Origin: Trachythela sp. YZ-2020
Lineage: Eukaryota > Cnidaria > Anthozoa > Malacalcyonacea > Clavulariidae
Reading direction: 5' to 3'
Assembly (NCBI GenBank): GCA_016169945.1
Contig: JADLSH010000270.1
Location: 62,001-126,000, forward strand
Length of the DNA: 64,000 nt
The notes beneath the pieces were generated by a model. That model was not told where the DNA came from, did not search any database, and was given only the letters and a program-made list of their open reading frames with translations. Every line of letters begins with the position of its first letter. Position 1 is the first letter of the stretch. Position numbers and translations under genes: made by a program. Positions 30,860-42,240 of this stretch are shown in pieces.

Positions 30860-33335
30860 ATGTTATTTATACCGGTTGCGAGATCCGGATGAGAAAACAC
30901 AAAGACGAAAACTCAAGAAAACTGGCAAGAAACTCACAAAAAAACATAGTTTCTGTAAAAATGTACACGATATTTTTTAAATATGGCAGCAGAAAAGCAT
31001 AGGAATGAAAGGTTTTGGCCTGGTTTTCTGGTGTTCAGTGTTGCTTCGACAAGGATATCTTCGTGTTTACTTGCTTTGCCCATAAAAACTCATAAAGTAA
31101 ATCATGCAGTGAATGCATGTGTTTTGACTTCGATCAGGCTTCGATCAACGCTTTCTACTAAAACTGGACAATGAACAAGGTATGCTGTAATTTTTTTCTC
31201 GTCGTTTCACGATAAAAATCATATAGCCTCAACTTTGTTTGCCAAGGGCCAAGGCTTTAACTCATTAACTGGCAGACTGTTGCAACATTTCTACCCCTTT
31301 AACTGGCAAGCAATATGGGAAATTCTTCATTGAATTCGAGTGCAATCATAAAATTGGCAATATCTCAAAATCATTTCTATAAAACTTTCTGATTTTTCGA
31401 ATCAGACAAGAGTGATATATAATTGACCTAATTTCGTTTAAATGAGCTTGCTCTCGTAAATAAATAATTAATTTTTTTGAGTGAGAATTTTTGGTTTTGG
31501 TAAATTTATAGCAATAACATTTTGCCCCTCATGACACCTAATATCTGAAGGGCAATATCTCCATAACCCTGCATAAATGGCAAAAAAAAATTAAATTGCT
31601 TGGTTGGTACATATTTGTATTAAAACTAATTTTCATCTTTTAGGATATAAATTAGAAAATGATCAAAAATTAAAATAAATTCTCTTGAGCATAGTCCAGG
31701 ACCTCATGTTTACAACATAAAATGGAGAAGAGTAGGTTGTTGTTCACGGGTCAAAACATCTATAAGCCAAAACGCAGTGATTGTACCTCCTCGAAGTTTT
31801 AAATTCACACAAATATATTTGATAAAACAAATAGTACAAGAATTTATCTGTTTTAATATAAACAAAGGATGAAAAGAGTGAGAAAAGTGGGCATTGGGGA
31901 GCTGTTTTTAAACCAGATTTCGACAACCGACATATTCAACCGCAATTTGCGGTGACAAAACAAAAAGCTGTTAATTTCTCTACTCAAAGCACTAAAAGTC
32001 ATCCACAAAGTGAAAAATATCTTAACTTTACACAAGGTAAGAACTTTAGCTCAATTTTCTTGTGTTTCTGTTGAGAAAACAGCGATTTTTTTGCGCCCAA
32101 AAATTTTTGCGCATCAATGTAGTCTACTCATAAGACAAGATAATGGCAGACAGCCGGCTTCTTTTTGAAATGTGGCTCAAAAAGCAAGCACGTTTTTCAG
32201 TTTGAAATAGGTCGTAAAAGGGAACAATCGTGTAAAAATACAATCTTCATACTCCAGTGAAATGCACAATTTAATATTTAGGTGTTCTATATTGCTGTAA
32301 AATGATGAAATAAGGTCCTCAATATCTGGTTGCTTTTCAGACGGGAGTAAACACGTAGATTCCATATTTTCGCGCGTGCACTTTAAAAGTTAAACACCTC
32401 AAAGATATAGATTTTATTTCGCAAAATAACGAAATATCCCATGAGTATTATTACATCTTTCCCTTCAAGTGCTCAATGTGTAGTTCTTAGAAAACGAGTT
32501 TGCACTAATTTTATGATGAGCTTTATCGATTTAAATTTTTATGGGGATATAAAAATCCATAAAAAAGCATTTTAGAAGCTTTTGAAATCGGCTGTCAAGT
32601 TTTTGAGAATTCGCACGCGGCAGGCACCCGCATTAATTCAATACCATGGTTTTAAGCTACAATATCTCTGAAATTAGTGGTCGTTTTAAGACGAAATTTA
32701 CAAAAAATAGATGGGACCGGTCATTGTGGATAATTCTACTTAGTTTTCATGTGATTTTACTGGAGTATTCATGCCAAAAAGACGACATACGCACATAGGA
32801 GGTAAAATGTGTAGTGGTTTGAATACACTTTTGCTAAATTCACAACTTGGGCAAGAAGACCAACAGAAGGGTTACGAAAACAGTCAAAATAATGCCATAA
32901 AGATGCACGAACAGTTCTTCTAAAAGGATTACTTTAAACTAGATTTAACCTGCTAAAATTCTGTCGAATTTTGGGAGTTTTTTCAAAACTTTTCTATTCA
33001 AAAACAGGCTCAAACAAGATCGTATCTACTCACTTGTGTTTGGTGTTCGTGTTCCTTGTTATTTCCGACTATTATTTTCCATAAAATTTACAAAATACCC
33101 ATGTTTTCAGCTCAAAAGCTCGCGAATGGATTTCGACAAGAACTTGACCAAAAAGGCTGAGACATTCCCTTTCGTTTTCACTCCTGTGTTTTGTCGCGTA
33201 ATCCAGAGCGGGCCGGATGAGTTTCAGAGCAGGCCGGGTGAGTTTCAGAGCGGGCCGGATGCAAAATTCCAGACCGCTCTGAAACGCTCGCTAGCAAATC
33301 ACATTGCTTTATTTTCATAGATAAAAAATAAATGG
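30860..33335. repeat. Composite repeat, copy A
   Basis: Starts in ATATATATGTTATTTATACC near CGGTTGCGAGATCCGGATGA. It shares 30890-31260 (AAGACGAAAACTCAAGAAAA ... GCCAAGGGCCAAGGCTTTAA) with 34125-34471, and 33205-33335 with 34818-34930. The latter holds a 22-bp tandem motif GAGCGGGCCGGATGAGTTTC and ends GCTTTATTTTCATAGATAAA. About 1.9 kb of internal sequence (31270-33200) is specific to this copy and shows no gene. Short ORFs around the shared part are not conserved in frame between copies. Confidence 0.6.
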
Positions 33336-33835
33336 AGATATGTAATATTGATGAGAAGTAAAAAAATTATTCGCCGTTTAACTTTTTGAAGTTAAAACTT
33401 CAAACGTTTAAGTTGATTTTGAAGTTAAAACTTCGTCTAAAATAATGACTGACAATTAAATTTAAACGATAACTTAGTAGAAACTTGTTTTTTAGGAAAT
33501 TAAAACCATAGAAACAACTAAAATTATCGAAGTAAACTTGATTTGCAGTGGATTTTTGGCTTTGAAAATTGTACTTATTTTTGCGTGATTTTTACATGAA
33601 ATTTTCGCGCCAAAACACGAACCATGCAATGTGCGAAATTAGGGTCCAGTTCCCTATGACGAAAGGGTATCGAGCCACCTTAATAATACACATAAATGAC
33701 ATAATGCAAAATTGATTATTCAGTTTCGTAGTTGGTAAAAGTTATTCAAAAACTCATCAATAATTAATCATATGCTCTTTGGCAAATCATATCAACCATG
33801 ATTTTTAGTGTTATTTATACAGAAGCTCACCCTAA

Positions 33836-34935
33836 GGTTATTATATATATGTTATTTACCGGTTGCGAGGTCCGGATTAGAAAAACTGTGCCCGAGGTCT
33901 TGAAAACGGCCCGAGCCCGAAGGGCTAGGGACGTTTCAAGGCCGAGGGCACATTTTTTCTCATCCGGACCGACGCTGCCGGTAAATAACGAGTTTATTTT
34001 TTAACATAGGTAAAATTTAAGAATTTATTAAAATTGAAAATTCCAGTGTGGCGAAATAATTTGAGATCAGTGCAATTGTGAATTCAAAGCGAGCCTGACA
34101 AAATTTGAACGTTAAAAGACAACACGAAGACGAAAACTCAAGAAAACTGGCAAGAAACTCACAAAAAACCATGGTTTCTGTAAAAATGTACACGATATTT
34201 TTAAATATGGCAGTAGAAAAGCATAGGAATGAAAGGTTTTCGCCTTGCTTTCTGGTATTCCGTGTTTCTTCGACAAGGATATCTTCGTGTTTACTTGCTT
34301 TGGCCATAAAAAACTCACAAAGTGAATCATGCAGTGAATGCATGTGTTTTGACTTCGATCAACGCTTTCTACTAAAACTGGACAATGAACAAGGTATGCT
34401 GTAATTTTATTCTGGTCATTTCACGGTAAAAAAACATCCTCAACTTTGTTTGCCAAGGGCCACGGCTTTAATTTTTTTTTGTTTACAACATGTATACGAA
34501 AAGTACTTTACCAAATGGGCAGAAAAATCGTGTTTTCACTACAGTTGGTCCATATTTTTAAGTTTTATGTATGGAGAAAAGTTTTTTCTTCTATGATATC
34601 TGTTTAAACTGTATTTTTTTAACTTTAATGTGGCCAAATACTGAAATACATGAGCAACAAAACAAATGTATTAGTTCTAATGCACGAGCATTTAAAACAA
34701 ATGTATTAGTTTTCTCGACGCATCGTGCTTAGTATGAAGCCTTTGGAGTTGATGCAATTCATTTTTGTACTGTAACTATCGTTAGGCTAGCTTTTTGAAC
34801 TTTTTGATGATGAGTTTGAGAGCGGGCCGGATGAGTTTCAGAGCGGGCCGGATGCAAAAATCCGGACCGCTCTTAAACGCTCCCTAGCCAATCAGATTGC
34901 TTTATTTTCATAGATAAAAAATAAATAAGGTTATT
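33836..34935. repeat. Composite repeat, copy B, with an internal hairpin insertion
   Basis: A shorter relative of copy A in the same orientation. It differs by lacking most of the interior and by an extra block at about 33890-34125. That block contains a ~140-bp hairpin, 33848-33989: TTACCGGTTGCGAGGTCCGG pairs with CCGGACCGACGCTGCCGGTA, with an inner GTGCCCGAGG / GGCCGAGGGCAC stem. It ends at AAAAATAAATAAGGTTATTT. Confidence 0.6.
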
Positions 34936-36000
34936 TATGCATTCTTTATATAAGGTTATTTATGCTCATCCTAATTAGTATTCTTTATGCAGAACAAGGA
35001 CTTCCTTCAACCAGATAACGACATCAGCTGTTACTGGAGTCAAGTAGACGAAAAAGCCCGGTTACCTTAAACGTTGAATAAGCGAAGAGTGGCGGACATT
35101 TCGTTGGGGTCGGGAAGGGATGGCCACCACCGCTCATTTTACACTAAATAGACGCTTTATCGAATAAACTTACCAAAAATAGGCTATAAACATCTAAATT
35201 TGTGTGCAAATTCTGGTTTTGTCAAAAATTCAGCAGGCTTTGTCCCACAATAGAAAACATTAATTCTAAGCGAAAATTGAGTTAAAAGTGTATTTAATCC
35301 CCCTTTCCTCTCGCCCCATCCCTCTCACTTCTCTCCCATCCCCTCCCCCCCTTCCTTCCTCGGCTTCCTAACAATTAAACCACAATGTTGACAAATTGAA
35401 ATTCGGACATTTTAGAGAAATATATCTGCAATAATCTACTAATGCGTGCATTTATTTTCTACCAATCTGATATAAAAAGAAACACACAAGACATCGTATT
35501 TATTGCTCTCTATTTACTGGGTGAAATCTAAATAGCAACTGCCTGTTACTGCAGTGCAAATGCTGTTTACATAAATAGATAATATAATAATTGATGTTGC
35601 GAGAAAAACTACAAAATGCTGTTGTCTACAATATGCTAAATGTCCTACAAATTCTAAACGCAACATAAAACAAAGAAGCATTTGAAAGCAATATATGTCG
35701 CACACAAGCCGTTTTCTACATCAATATATTTGGGTACATATACAGTACCTTCTCATCAACCTACATTTTAAGTTGCTTTCTTTGAGTAAATTTAAAGCCA
35801 ATATATTGAAAGCCCAAAAATTTACGTTTAATTATTGTGCAGGATTTCAGATTTTAATGCCATCATCCAATTAATATACTTAGCTGTAATCATACAGAAA
35901 ATTTTCAATATTTTCATAAAATTCTTGCCAAATGGCTGCAGGACTTGTCACAGTTTCAAACACTTTTTTCAATATTTAAAGTAATTTTATTCTGAACTAG
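34936..36000. other. Intergenic DNA with a polypyrimidine tract
   Basis: A strand-biased C/T tract of about 70 bp lies at 35299-35369 (CCCCTTTCCTCTCGCCCCAT onward). No supported ORF. A minus-strand AATAAA at 35986-35991 probably serves the SRCR gene. Confidence 0.5.
35986..35991 (-). terminator. Candidate polyadenylation signal AATAAA for the SRCR gene
   Basis: The minus-strand AATAAA is about 115 bases after the SRCR stop codon, a usual 3' UTR distance. No independent support. Confidence 0.4.
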
Positions 36001-36106
36001 GCTCATTTCATTGAGGCAACAGTTCATTTAGGACTACGTAAATTAAATAACTTGAAATCTATTCTTCTACTAAACCCAGTATCCTTGATTTTAAATGGTC
36101 GAGATA

Positions 36107-36432
36107 TTAGTAACATTCAACACTTGCATCTTCCCAATGCAAACAGTCATGATCATTCCATCCACGGTGACTGCAGTCCCAAATGTATGATTCGTTACCA
36201 GAACAGGAAACTTCATCAAGCAAGATAGGACCACTTCCTTTGCCATAGTAAGCTTCACTTCTTGTCATATTCGCTCCAGTGAAACCCAACTGACGGCATG
36301 TGACGTTGCCATCAGTAATATCCCAGGTATCATCGCAGACAGTGCCCCAGCCAAATTTTGGGTGATAGATTTCAACTCTTCCGCTCATATTGTTACTTGA
36401 ACCATTCAATGAGATTTTTAGGTCAGAGGTTC
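36107..36432 (-). CDS. Terminal exon with a scavenger receptor cysteine-rich (SRCR) domain
   Basis: The minus strand opens after an acceptor CTATTTATAG|GA at 36433/36432 and reads TSDLKISLNGSSNNMSGRVE, then YHPKFGWGTVCDDTW, VTCRQLGF, GPILLDEVSCSGNES and WDCSHRGWNDHDCLHWEDAS before VECY and a TAA stop (36107-36109). This is a whole SRCR domain of about 100 residues in one exon. The six cysteines of the second half of group B domains (CDD, CRQ, SCSG, DCS, DCL, ECY) are present. Such domains bind ligands outside the cell in secreted or membrane receptors. Being the last exon with no membrane segment after it, the protein ends in this domain. Upstream exons were not identified. The frame has no ATG of its own; it begins at the splice site. 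Confidence 0.88.
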
Positions 36433-38330
36433 CTATAAATAGAAACCATATACACGTAAGAAAAATTCCATTTCCGTTTCATCATCGGCGCCGTAATTTT
36501 AGAAGCCCAATTTTGGCTTTTCACTTTGTGGAAGTTCCTGATCTTGCGGCAAAATATGGAATTAGATAAATGAAATACGGCATATTTCGTATTAAATGTG
36601 ATTATTTCCAGCAAATTCCATAAATTGACTTTGTTCTAAGACGTGGATTTGGTATTTGCACAACTCAAATGTGCATAAGAGGGGCAATTATAAGGGGTGT
36701 TGCGAGGAATATTATGGGGCTTGTCCCCTGAATAAATTAATCAGGACGGTTGTTTTAGAAACGATACTGAATCCCCGGTGTCTCAAACGAACCCGTTTGA
36801 GTTAATGTTAGAAGAAACTAGAATAGCTATTCTAACCATGCAAGAAGATTTAATAATTTTTTTATTAAATTTTCATATTTGACGGCTGAACTATAATGCT
36901 AATGTTTGAGTTTGGAGTACGTTTTAAACATTAGTTGAAAAGGGACAAAACGGCTTATTAAACAAATTTGAAAACAGTTTTTTATACAGTTAATATTTTA
37001 CAACATTTTTTTGATGTAACATTTCCTTGATGCATGTCGTTTCCAAGCAAGAAAATGTGCATGTTGATCAATAATTACTGATATTTGAAACAATTATGCT
37101 GCACATGCATTTATTTGACAACACTAAAACAAATTGATAATTAAACCAAATGTCTATAGGCCGTCTATGCTAATTTTCTCATTTAAAAGAAGCAATCAAT
37201 ATTGCATAAAAATCATATTATAGTATTTCAAATTTAGGGCAGCCCTTTGTAAATATAGTAATACCTATTTGAATGTAATAGCTGCTCTAGTTTTAACGTC
37301 AAAAATTCAATTCAAACAGACATGCTGAAATTTTTGGGGCACACCTGGAAGAAGAGCTTCTGATTGTCACCGCGCCCTGGCAAAGCTATCTTCGAAAGAT
37401 TTCAGGGTTATTATTGCCGCGTATATGTTTCGCTCCAAAATCTTAAACAAAACGTGGCTAAAAATTGATGCAAATCGAATGTCAAACAAACAGACACAAT
37501 GATAATGAACAGACAGAGCTTTTCCGATAAATCCATGTGAAACGTCGTTGTCCTCAAGAGTTATAAGTTCAAAATACACCAGTAGATTAAACTAGAACAT
37601 CTTTAACTTGAAATAAATACACCAAAGAACGCTGAAAATGCCAAACGATAAAATACAGTAGAACCCGGTGGGCGAATCTCCCTTTAATATATCCTTAATA
37701 ATTAATCATTTTCCTATAATTATGACTGCTTTATATGATTGACGATACAATCCATTGACTGCTTAACTATAAACTTTGCCATAATTATATTCCCATAAAC
37801 ACAAGATACAACTAAACGTAGAGCATATTTATTGCTATTGTTAAATGTGATATCAGATCTGAAATAATTTTCCGTTGTCACCCGTTATGTTATCGTTAAC
37901 ATAACTAAATTTATCACCAAATAACGATACATTTTTCTTTTTTGTCATATTATATATAAGTAATAGTAATCTATACCAAACAAATGTTCGATCTTAATCC
38001 ACCCAATGTAATTTAACACAGCATCTGGTAAAGACTATATTAAACGGAAGTATGATTGTAACCATCCGCATACAGAAAGTTACGCTATTGGAGAACTCGT
38101 TTTGGTGTCCGCGTTCGCTTATGGAAGATCTCCGGTTAAGAGAGGTTGCAAATGTAGAAAGATAATATGCGTTTGGTTGCGACCCAAGAATGGTGTCCAC
38201 TTAAGGATTGAAGGTCCTAGTATGTGAACAATAGTCAGTATTACAGTAGTATATATAGAGAGAACAAGAACGAAGGCTGTATGTAGAAAATGTAAATATA
38301 TTAATATTAAAACGAGAGAATATTATATTG
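36433..38330. other. Presumed intron/upstream region of the SRCR gene, no exon found
   Basis: No other SRCR-like or cysteine-rich coding stretch is visible on the minus strand. Short minus frames at 37367-37579 and 37994-38200 have no domain character. Confidence 0.35.
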
Positions 38331-38334
38331 GCTA

Positions 38335-39600
38335 GGAAGATCATCGAACAGGCAGTCGAACAAGGTAGGCAACAAGGAAATATTAACGTTTACACGCCGT
38401 TTGTATCGATAAAACCTTTGCCTGTTCTGTAGTAGGTGCGAATTTAGGCGCAGAATTATATATTTGGATGGAAGACTTTGAAATGTTCATATTAGTGGGT
38501 GGAATTAGGGATGCCAAAAGGAGACGTGTACTACTTCTGTATTTTTTGCGTTTTTTTGCCAATTACCGGACACAGGAACGAACAACGATAATTATATATT
38601 CAAAGCAAAGCTTAAGCCAAAGAATAATCGCCGCTATGCAGTCTATCAATTCCGCAAGCAAAGCAAGAAGCTCATGATACAGTCGATCAAATCCACACGA
38701 GACTACGATTATAGCCCAAATATGTTCTTTTCACAGTTTAGATCTTGAGATCGGGCAAGAAATTATAACTGCAGGAATGTCGTCTCGAATTCGTAAGCGA
38801 GGGTTGAGAGTTCCAACTTATAATTTAAAAGCGATATAAGGGAGCTTTAGCAGTGACTACGAGTACGACTACGAGTACAAGATTCGTCATTTTCGCGTGT
38901 TGTTTGCATACGCCATCTCGCAAAAGTCGCAGTCGTCGGGCTTTTGAGTACGAGATTTACCAAAAATCTCGCACTTAAAAGCCCAACGACTACAACTTTG
39001 CAAAATGGCGTATGCAAATAACACGGCGTTTGACGCAAAAATGAAGAATCTCGTACTCGTAGTCGTTCTCGTACTCATTGCTAAAGCTCTCTAATACTTG
39101 ATGGGCGACGAGAGGAGCAATGTGAATTTAAAGCCCGTGACATTGAGTCGAACGAACATAGTACAGACGGATTTCAGAAAGTTAATGCAAAGCGTACAAA
39201 TACGTGTCGCAATTGCGGAATGACATATCCACGCGAAGGACAGTGTCCGGCGAAAGGAAAACAATATGGGAAATGCGGTAAATCCAATCATTTTTTCTAT
39301 AGAGTTTGTCAAGGACAGTCGAAATCTAATCCAAATCCAGTGAAGATGGAATTATTCTGGAAAGCCAATTAATCCTCTAAACCAAGCAAACAGTGAGACG
39401 GAAAGTCCCAACGATGAAATAGTATAAACATAGACAAATTAGAAAGCCTCGAAAGTCATTGTTAAGGTGCATCAACATTCGCACGTTTAAAGCAACTGTC
39501 GATATTGGCGCAACAATAAACCTGATAGATCAAAACATTTACGAAAATGTGATCAATAATCATTAACCGTTACCTCAATTCGTTGGATAAGTGAATCTGG
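38335..39600 (+). pseudogene. Ty3/gypsy-like gag-protease remnant, split by a foldback MITE
   Basis: The plus strand encodes WMEDFEMFILVGGIRDAKRR and following residues (38464-38680), typical of Ty3-like capsid N-termini. Next come LEIGQEIITAGMSSRIRKRG (about 38740-38800), a zinc-knuckle pair TCRNCGMTYPREGQCPAKGK...CGKSNHFFYRVC (about 39200-39310), and a protease-like NIRTFKATVDIGATINLID (about 39475-39530) in which the usual DTG/DSG is DIG. Several frames are needed and stops intervene. The MITE at 38842-39089 lies inside the gag part. No RT follows. Dead element. Confidence 0.7.
38842..39089. mobile_element. ~250-bp foldback MITE
   Basis: Starts GAGCTTTAGCAGTGACTACG and ends CATTGCTAAAGCTC. 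The arms carry repeated CTACGAGTACGACTACGAGT / ACTCGTAGTCGTTCTCGTAC and a second stem with GTATTTGCATACGCCAT-like sequence. The two minus-strand ORFs here are palindrome by-products. Confidence 0.75.
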
Positions 39601-39652
39601 ACTTACAAAATATTTGTTAGGAGAGGAGAAAGCCTTTATGAATTATTTTTGA

Positions 39653-39730
39653 ATGGACAATTATTTTTATCAATTAGTCGAAGTTCCAACTAGATGTGAC
39701 AATATTCTTGATTTAATTTCAACTAATACC
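39653..39730 (+). pseudogene. LINE endonuclease fragment
   Basis: The short frame NYFYQLVEVPTRCDNILDLI followed by STN is typical of the endonuclease region of CR1/L2-group LINEs (PTR...NILDL.xTN). Nothing else of the element is seen nearby. Confidence 0.5.
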
Positions 39731-39897
39731 ATGTTAGCTATCTCATCAGCGGAATCTGGTCCGAAAATAAATATAAATATAATAGAATCAAATTTCATTC
39801 AAAACTGGTTTAGCTTCTCATTCGCTTCAATTGCATTGAACACCATTAACCAATCATATTCCTTAATATTTTATTGAAAGGAGGGTAACGCTGAATC

Positions 39898-40218
39898 CAG
39901 TAGCGTCGCCAAGGAGGGGACTTGGGGGGACATGTCCCCCCCAGTTCTCCCCAAAATCACTTTTGAGATTCTCTCAAATCCGGTGAAAAAAGGATGGGAG
40001 GGGGGTACGTTTTCTGACCATCAGAATTCTATCAAATCGTCCCCCAAAGTCCAGGAAATGGTATTTCAGAGACTCTAAATTAAAATTTTTCCCGGGGGAG
40101 CATGCCCCCGGACCCCCCTAAAAAAGCCCGTGCTAGACTCGCGCCTTCGGCCCTCGTTTTCAGCCCCCTCAATATCATTTTGTCCCCCCCCACCTTTCCA
40201 GGTCTGGCGACGCTACTG
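39898..40218. mobile_element. hAT-like MITE (CAGTAGCGTCGCCA family)
   Basis: The 321-bp unit starts CAGTAGCGTCGCCA and ends TGGCGACGCTACTG. The 8-bp flanks GCTGAATC (39890-39897) and GCTTAATC (40219-40226) differ at one base. The interior carries CCCGGGGGAGCATGCCCCCG, also present inverted in the element at 47359-47632, so the two are related. No transposase. Confidence 0.82.
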
Positions 40219-40449
40219 GCTTAATCTTTCAGTGGTCTTACTGCTACATTTACTCTGTTCTTCTTGTTTTGACGTTTGTTTTAGATCTCCACCCAATTCG
40301 TCTATAATGCGATTTTCCTAGATGGTCAGCTCTTTCGGCTCTGGTCTGTCTCGTCTCTCTCTGTTTCCATGTGACGGGAGTTGAGCTGGGCTCTCCTTTT
40401 TGTTTCTAATGAGCGCGCATGTGCACTCGTAGACATATTGTAATACTGC

Positions 40450-40765
40450 AAAACGTAAATTCCGGAAGTGTAAACATTCACAGGCGTAAATTCCGGAAGT
40501 TGTTAACTTTTACCTGCATAAACTCCGGAAAATCTTAATATTTACAGGCGTAAACTGTGGAAGTTGTTAACACTTAAAACCGTAAATTCTGGAAGTTGTT
40601 AATATTTACAGCACTGAGATAAATATAGAGATTTACAGCCGTAAATTAGCTCTGAAATTTGTCAATATTTAATAATATTTACAGCCATAAGCTAGCTCGG
40701 CAAGTTGTTAATATTTACAATCGTAAACTCTGCAAGTTGTAAACATTTATAGCCGTTAACTCTGG
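40450..40765. repeat. Degenerate minisatellite of GTAAACTCYGGAAGTTGTTA units
   Basis: About nine imperfect units of roughly 32-40 bp are built from GTAAATTCCGGAAGTTGTTA and AATATTTACAGCCGTAAA. Spacing and sequence drift across the array, so it is old. Confidence 0.65.
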
Positions 40766-41990
40766 CCGGCACGTTTTATGGTTCGAAAAGACGAAGTTCG
40801 AAAAGACGTTGGCTTCTGCTTCCATAACTCGATTAACAAACCTGTCTTGTTATGAATTTAGCTGCAACGCAATTAAACTGTTCTACAAAGTATGGAAGCT
40901 TTATACAAAAATCACTACCAAAAATGGTAAGATTGTAACGAAACAAAAGGAAGGTGTTCCCGAATGAAAGAAGTGGAAGCACCGTCCAAGAAGCGGATTT
41001 CTTTTTCGAAACTATGAAAACTTTGAACTCTTTCGTCTAAATTCTTAGTTCTTTTAACTGGTTAACCTTGAAATTTGGTCAAATTTTACTTTTGACGTGT
41101 TGCATCGTCTTTGTGAGGATTTAATTTTTTACAAAAGTTGCTGGATGAGCTTGATATAGTGATCAATTTACATGGTGGTCTATATCATTAAAATTTCATT
41201 GCTATATAAATTATAGCGTGTTGAAGTGATTCAACACATTACTCCAGGTTACGCTGGGTTACCGAAAAGGAATCGTGCAGTTCGACTCAAATACTCAATA
41301 TAAATTTTGATATGAACGAATTATTTTGGAAAAAAATCTAGCAGATTTGAAAAGCTTCGTAGCAGATGATTTAAATTCAAAGGTAAATTGTCCTCCCCTG
41401 GAGATGATACCAAACAATTTAGAAGCATAGACGTAGTACTGAAATGGTAAGGTCCTAAAAAAGAAGCTCATGATAGAGAAAGACAGCAATGAAAACAGTT
41501 TATCAAACAATACTTATGGGTCCATGTCGTAGTAACAATGAAGTTAACTGGGATACTGACGTGGCCGAAACCTGCCTGCAGAACAAAAAAGCTGAACTGA
41601 CCGCTATTAAAATAGAGCTGCTTACGGTATGGGTTTTATTAAACGGGATGAATATACTATACCGGTTAAACTGGACGAATTGGTGTCTACCTACGATGGC
41701 AAACTTGAAACTATGAGACTTGACTTTACTAAGCCGATCTCTACATTTGAAAATAATATAGAACTTTTAAATGCAAAGCTAAATTAAGCTAATGTTCATG
41801 TACTCGTCCGCCTGACTGTTAATGAAAACGCACCTTCAAACCGAATGTGCAATCCAGCTATTGAAAAGAGAGATGTAAGTACACAAGCACGTCCAAGCAT
41901 AACTGTGCACGAAAACGAGAGCGTTTCAGATATTCCACTAGAAGATGACTTCAGTTCAGTGGAAGAAATTCCTAGCAACGTTATCTTGCA
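40766..41990. other. Intergenic DNA with short unsupported ORFs
   Basis: Frames at 41489-41716 and 41845-42027 have somewhat protein-like composition but no recognisable motif. They may be remnants belonging to the region described next. Confidence 0.3.
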
Positions 41991-41994
41991 AGTT

Positions 41995-42240
41995 TCCGAA
42001 AGATTCGAAATACGCCAAAAGATTTGAAACTCATCACAAGTTTCAAAACACGCGAAACGATTCGAAACACGTCAAAATATTCAAAACACGCGAAATGATT
42101 CGAAACATGTCAAAAGATACAAAACACGCCACCAAAAGATTCGAAACACGCCAAAGGATTTGAAACACGCCAAAAGATTGAAACACGGCAAAAGATGAGA
42201 AACACCCCCAAAAGATTCAAAATACGCCGCCAAAAGATGT
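41995..42240. repeat. Minisatellite of GATTCGAAACACGCCAAAA units
   Basis: About 11 imperfect ~20-bp units occur in one orientation. The same motif appears in reverse complement (TTTTGGCGTGTTTCGAAT) at about 45240-45310, giving inverted arms around 3 kb of sequence. Confidence 0.7.

Noticed and set aside
34017..34404. Overlapping ~100-codon frames on both strands in composite repeat copy B
   Set aside because: The frame is not conserved in copy A (frameshifts and different ends), so protein coding is unsupported.
36399..36409. Using the first codon of the open stretch as start of the SRCR protein
   Set aside because: That codon is TTG, and the SRCR fold extends upstream to a splice acceptor at 36433, so this is an exon start, not a translation start.
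38847..39078. Two overlapping minus-strand frames
   Set aside because: They lie wholly inside the foldback MITE and reflect its repeated CTACGAGTAC stem.
40450..40765. CRISPR-like array
   Set aside because: Repeat units drift in length and sequence and there is no fixed repeat/spacer alternation; it is a degenerate minisatellite.
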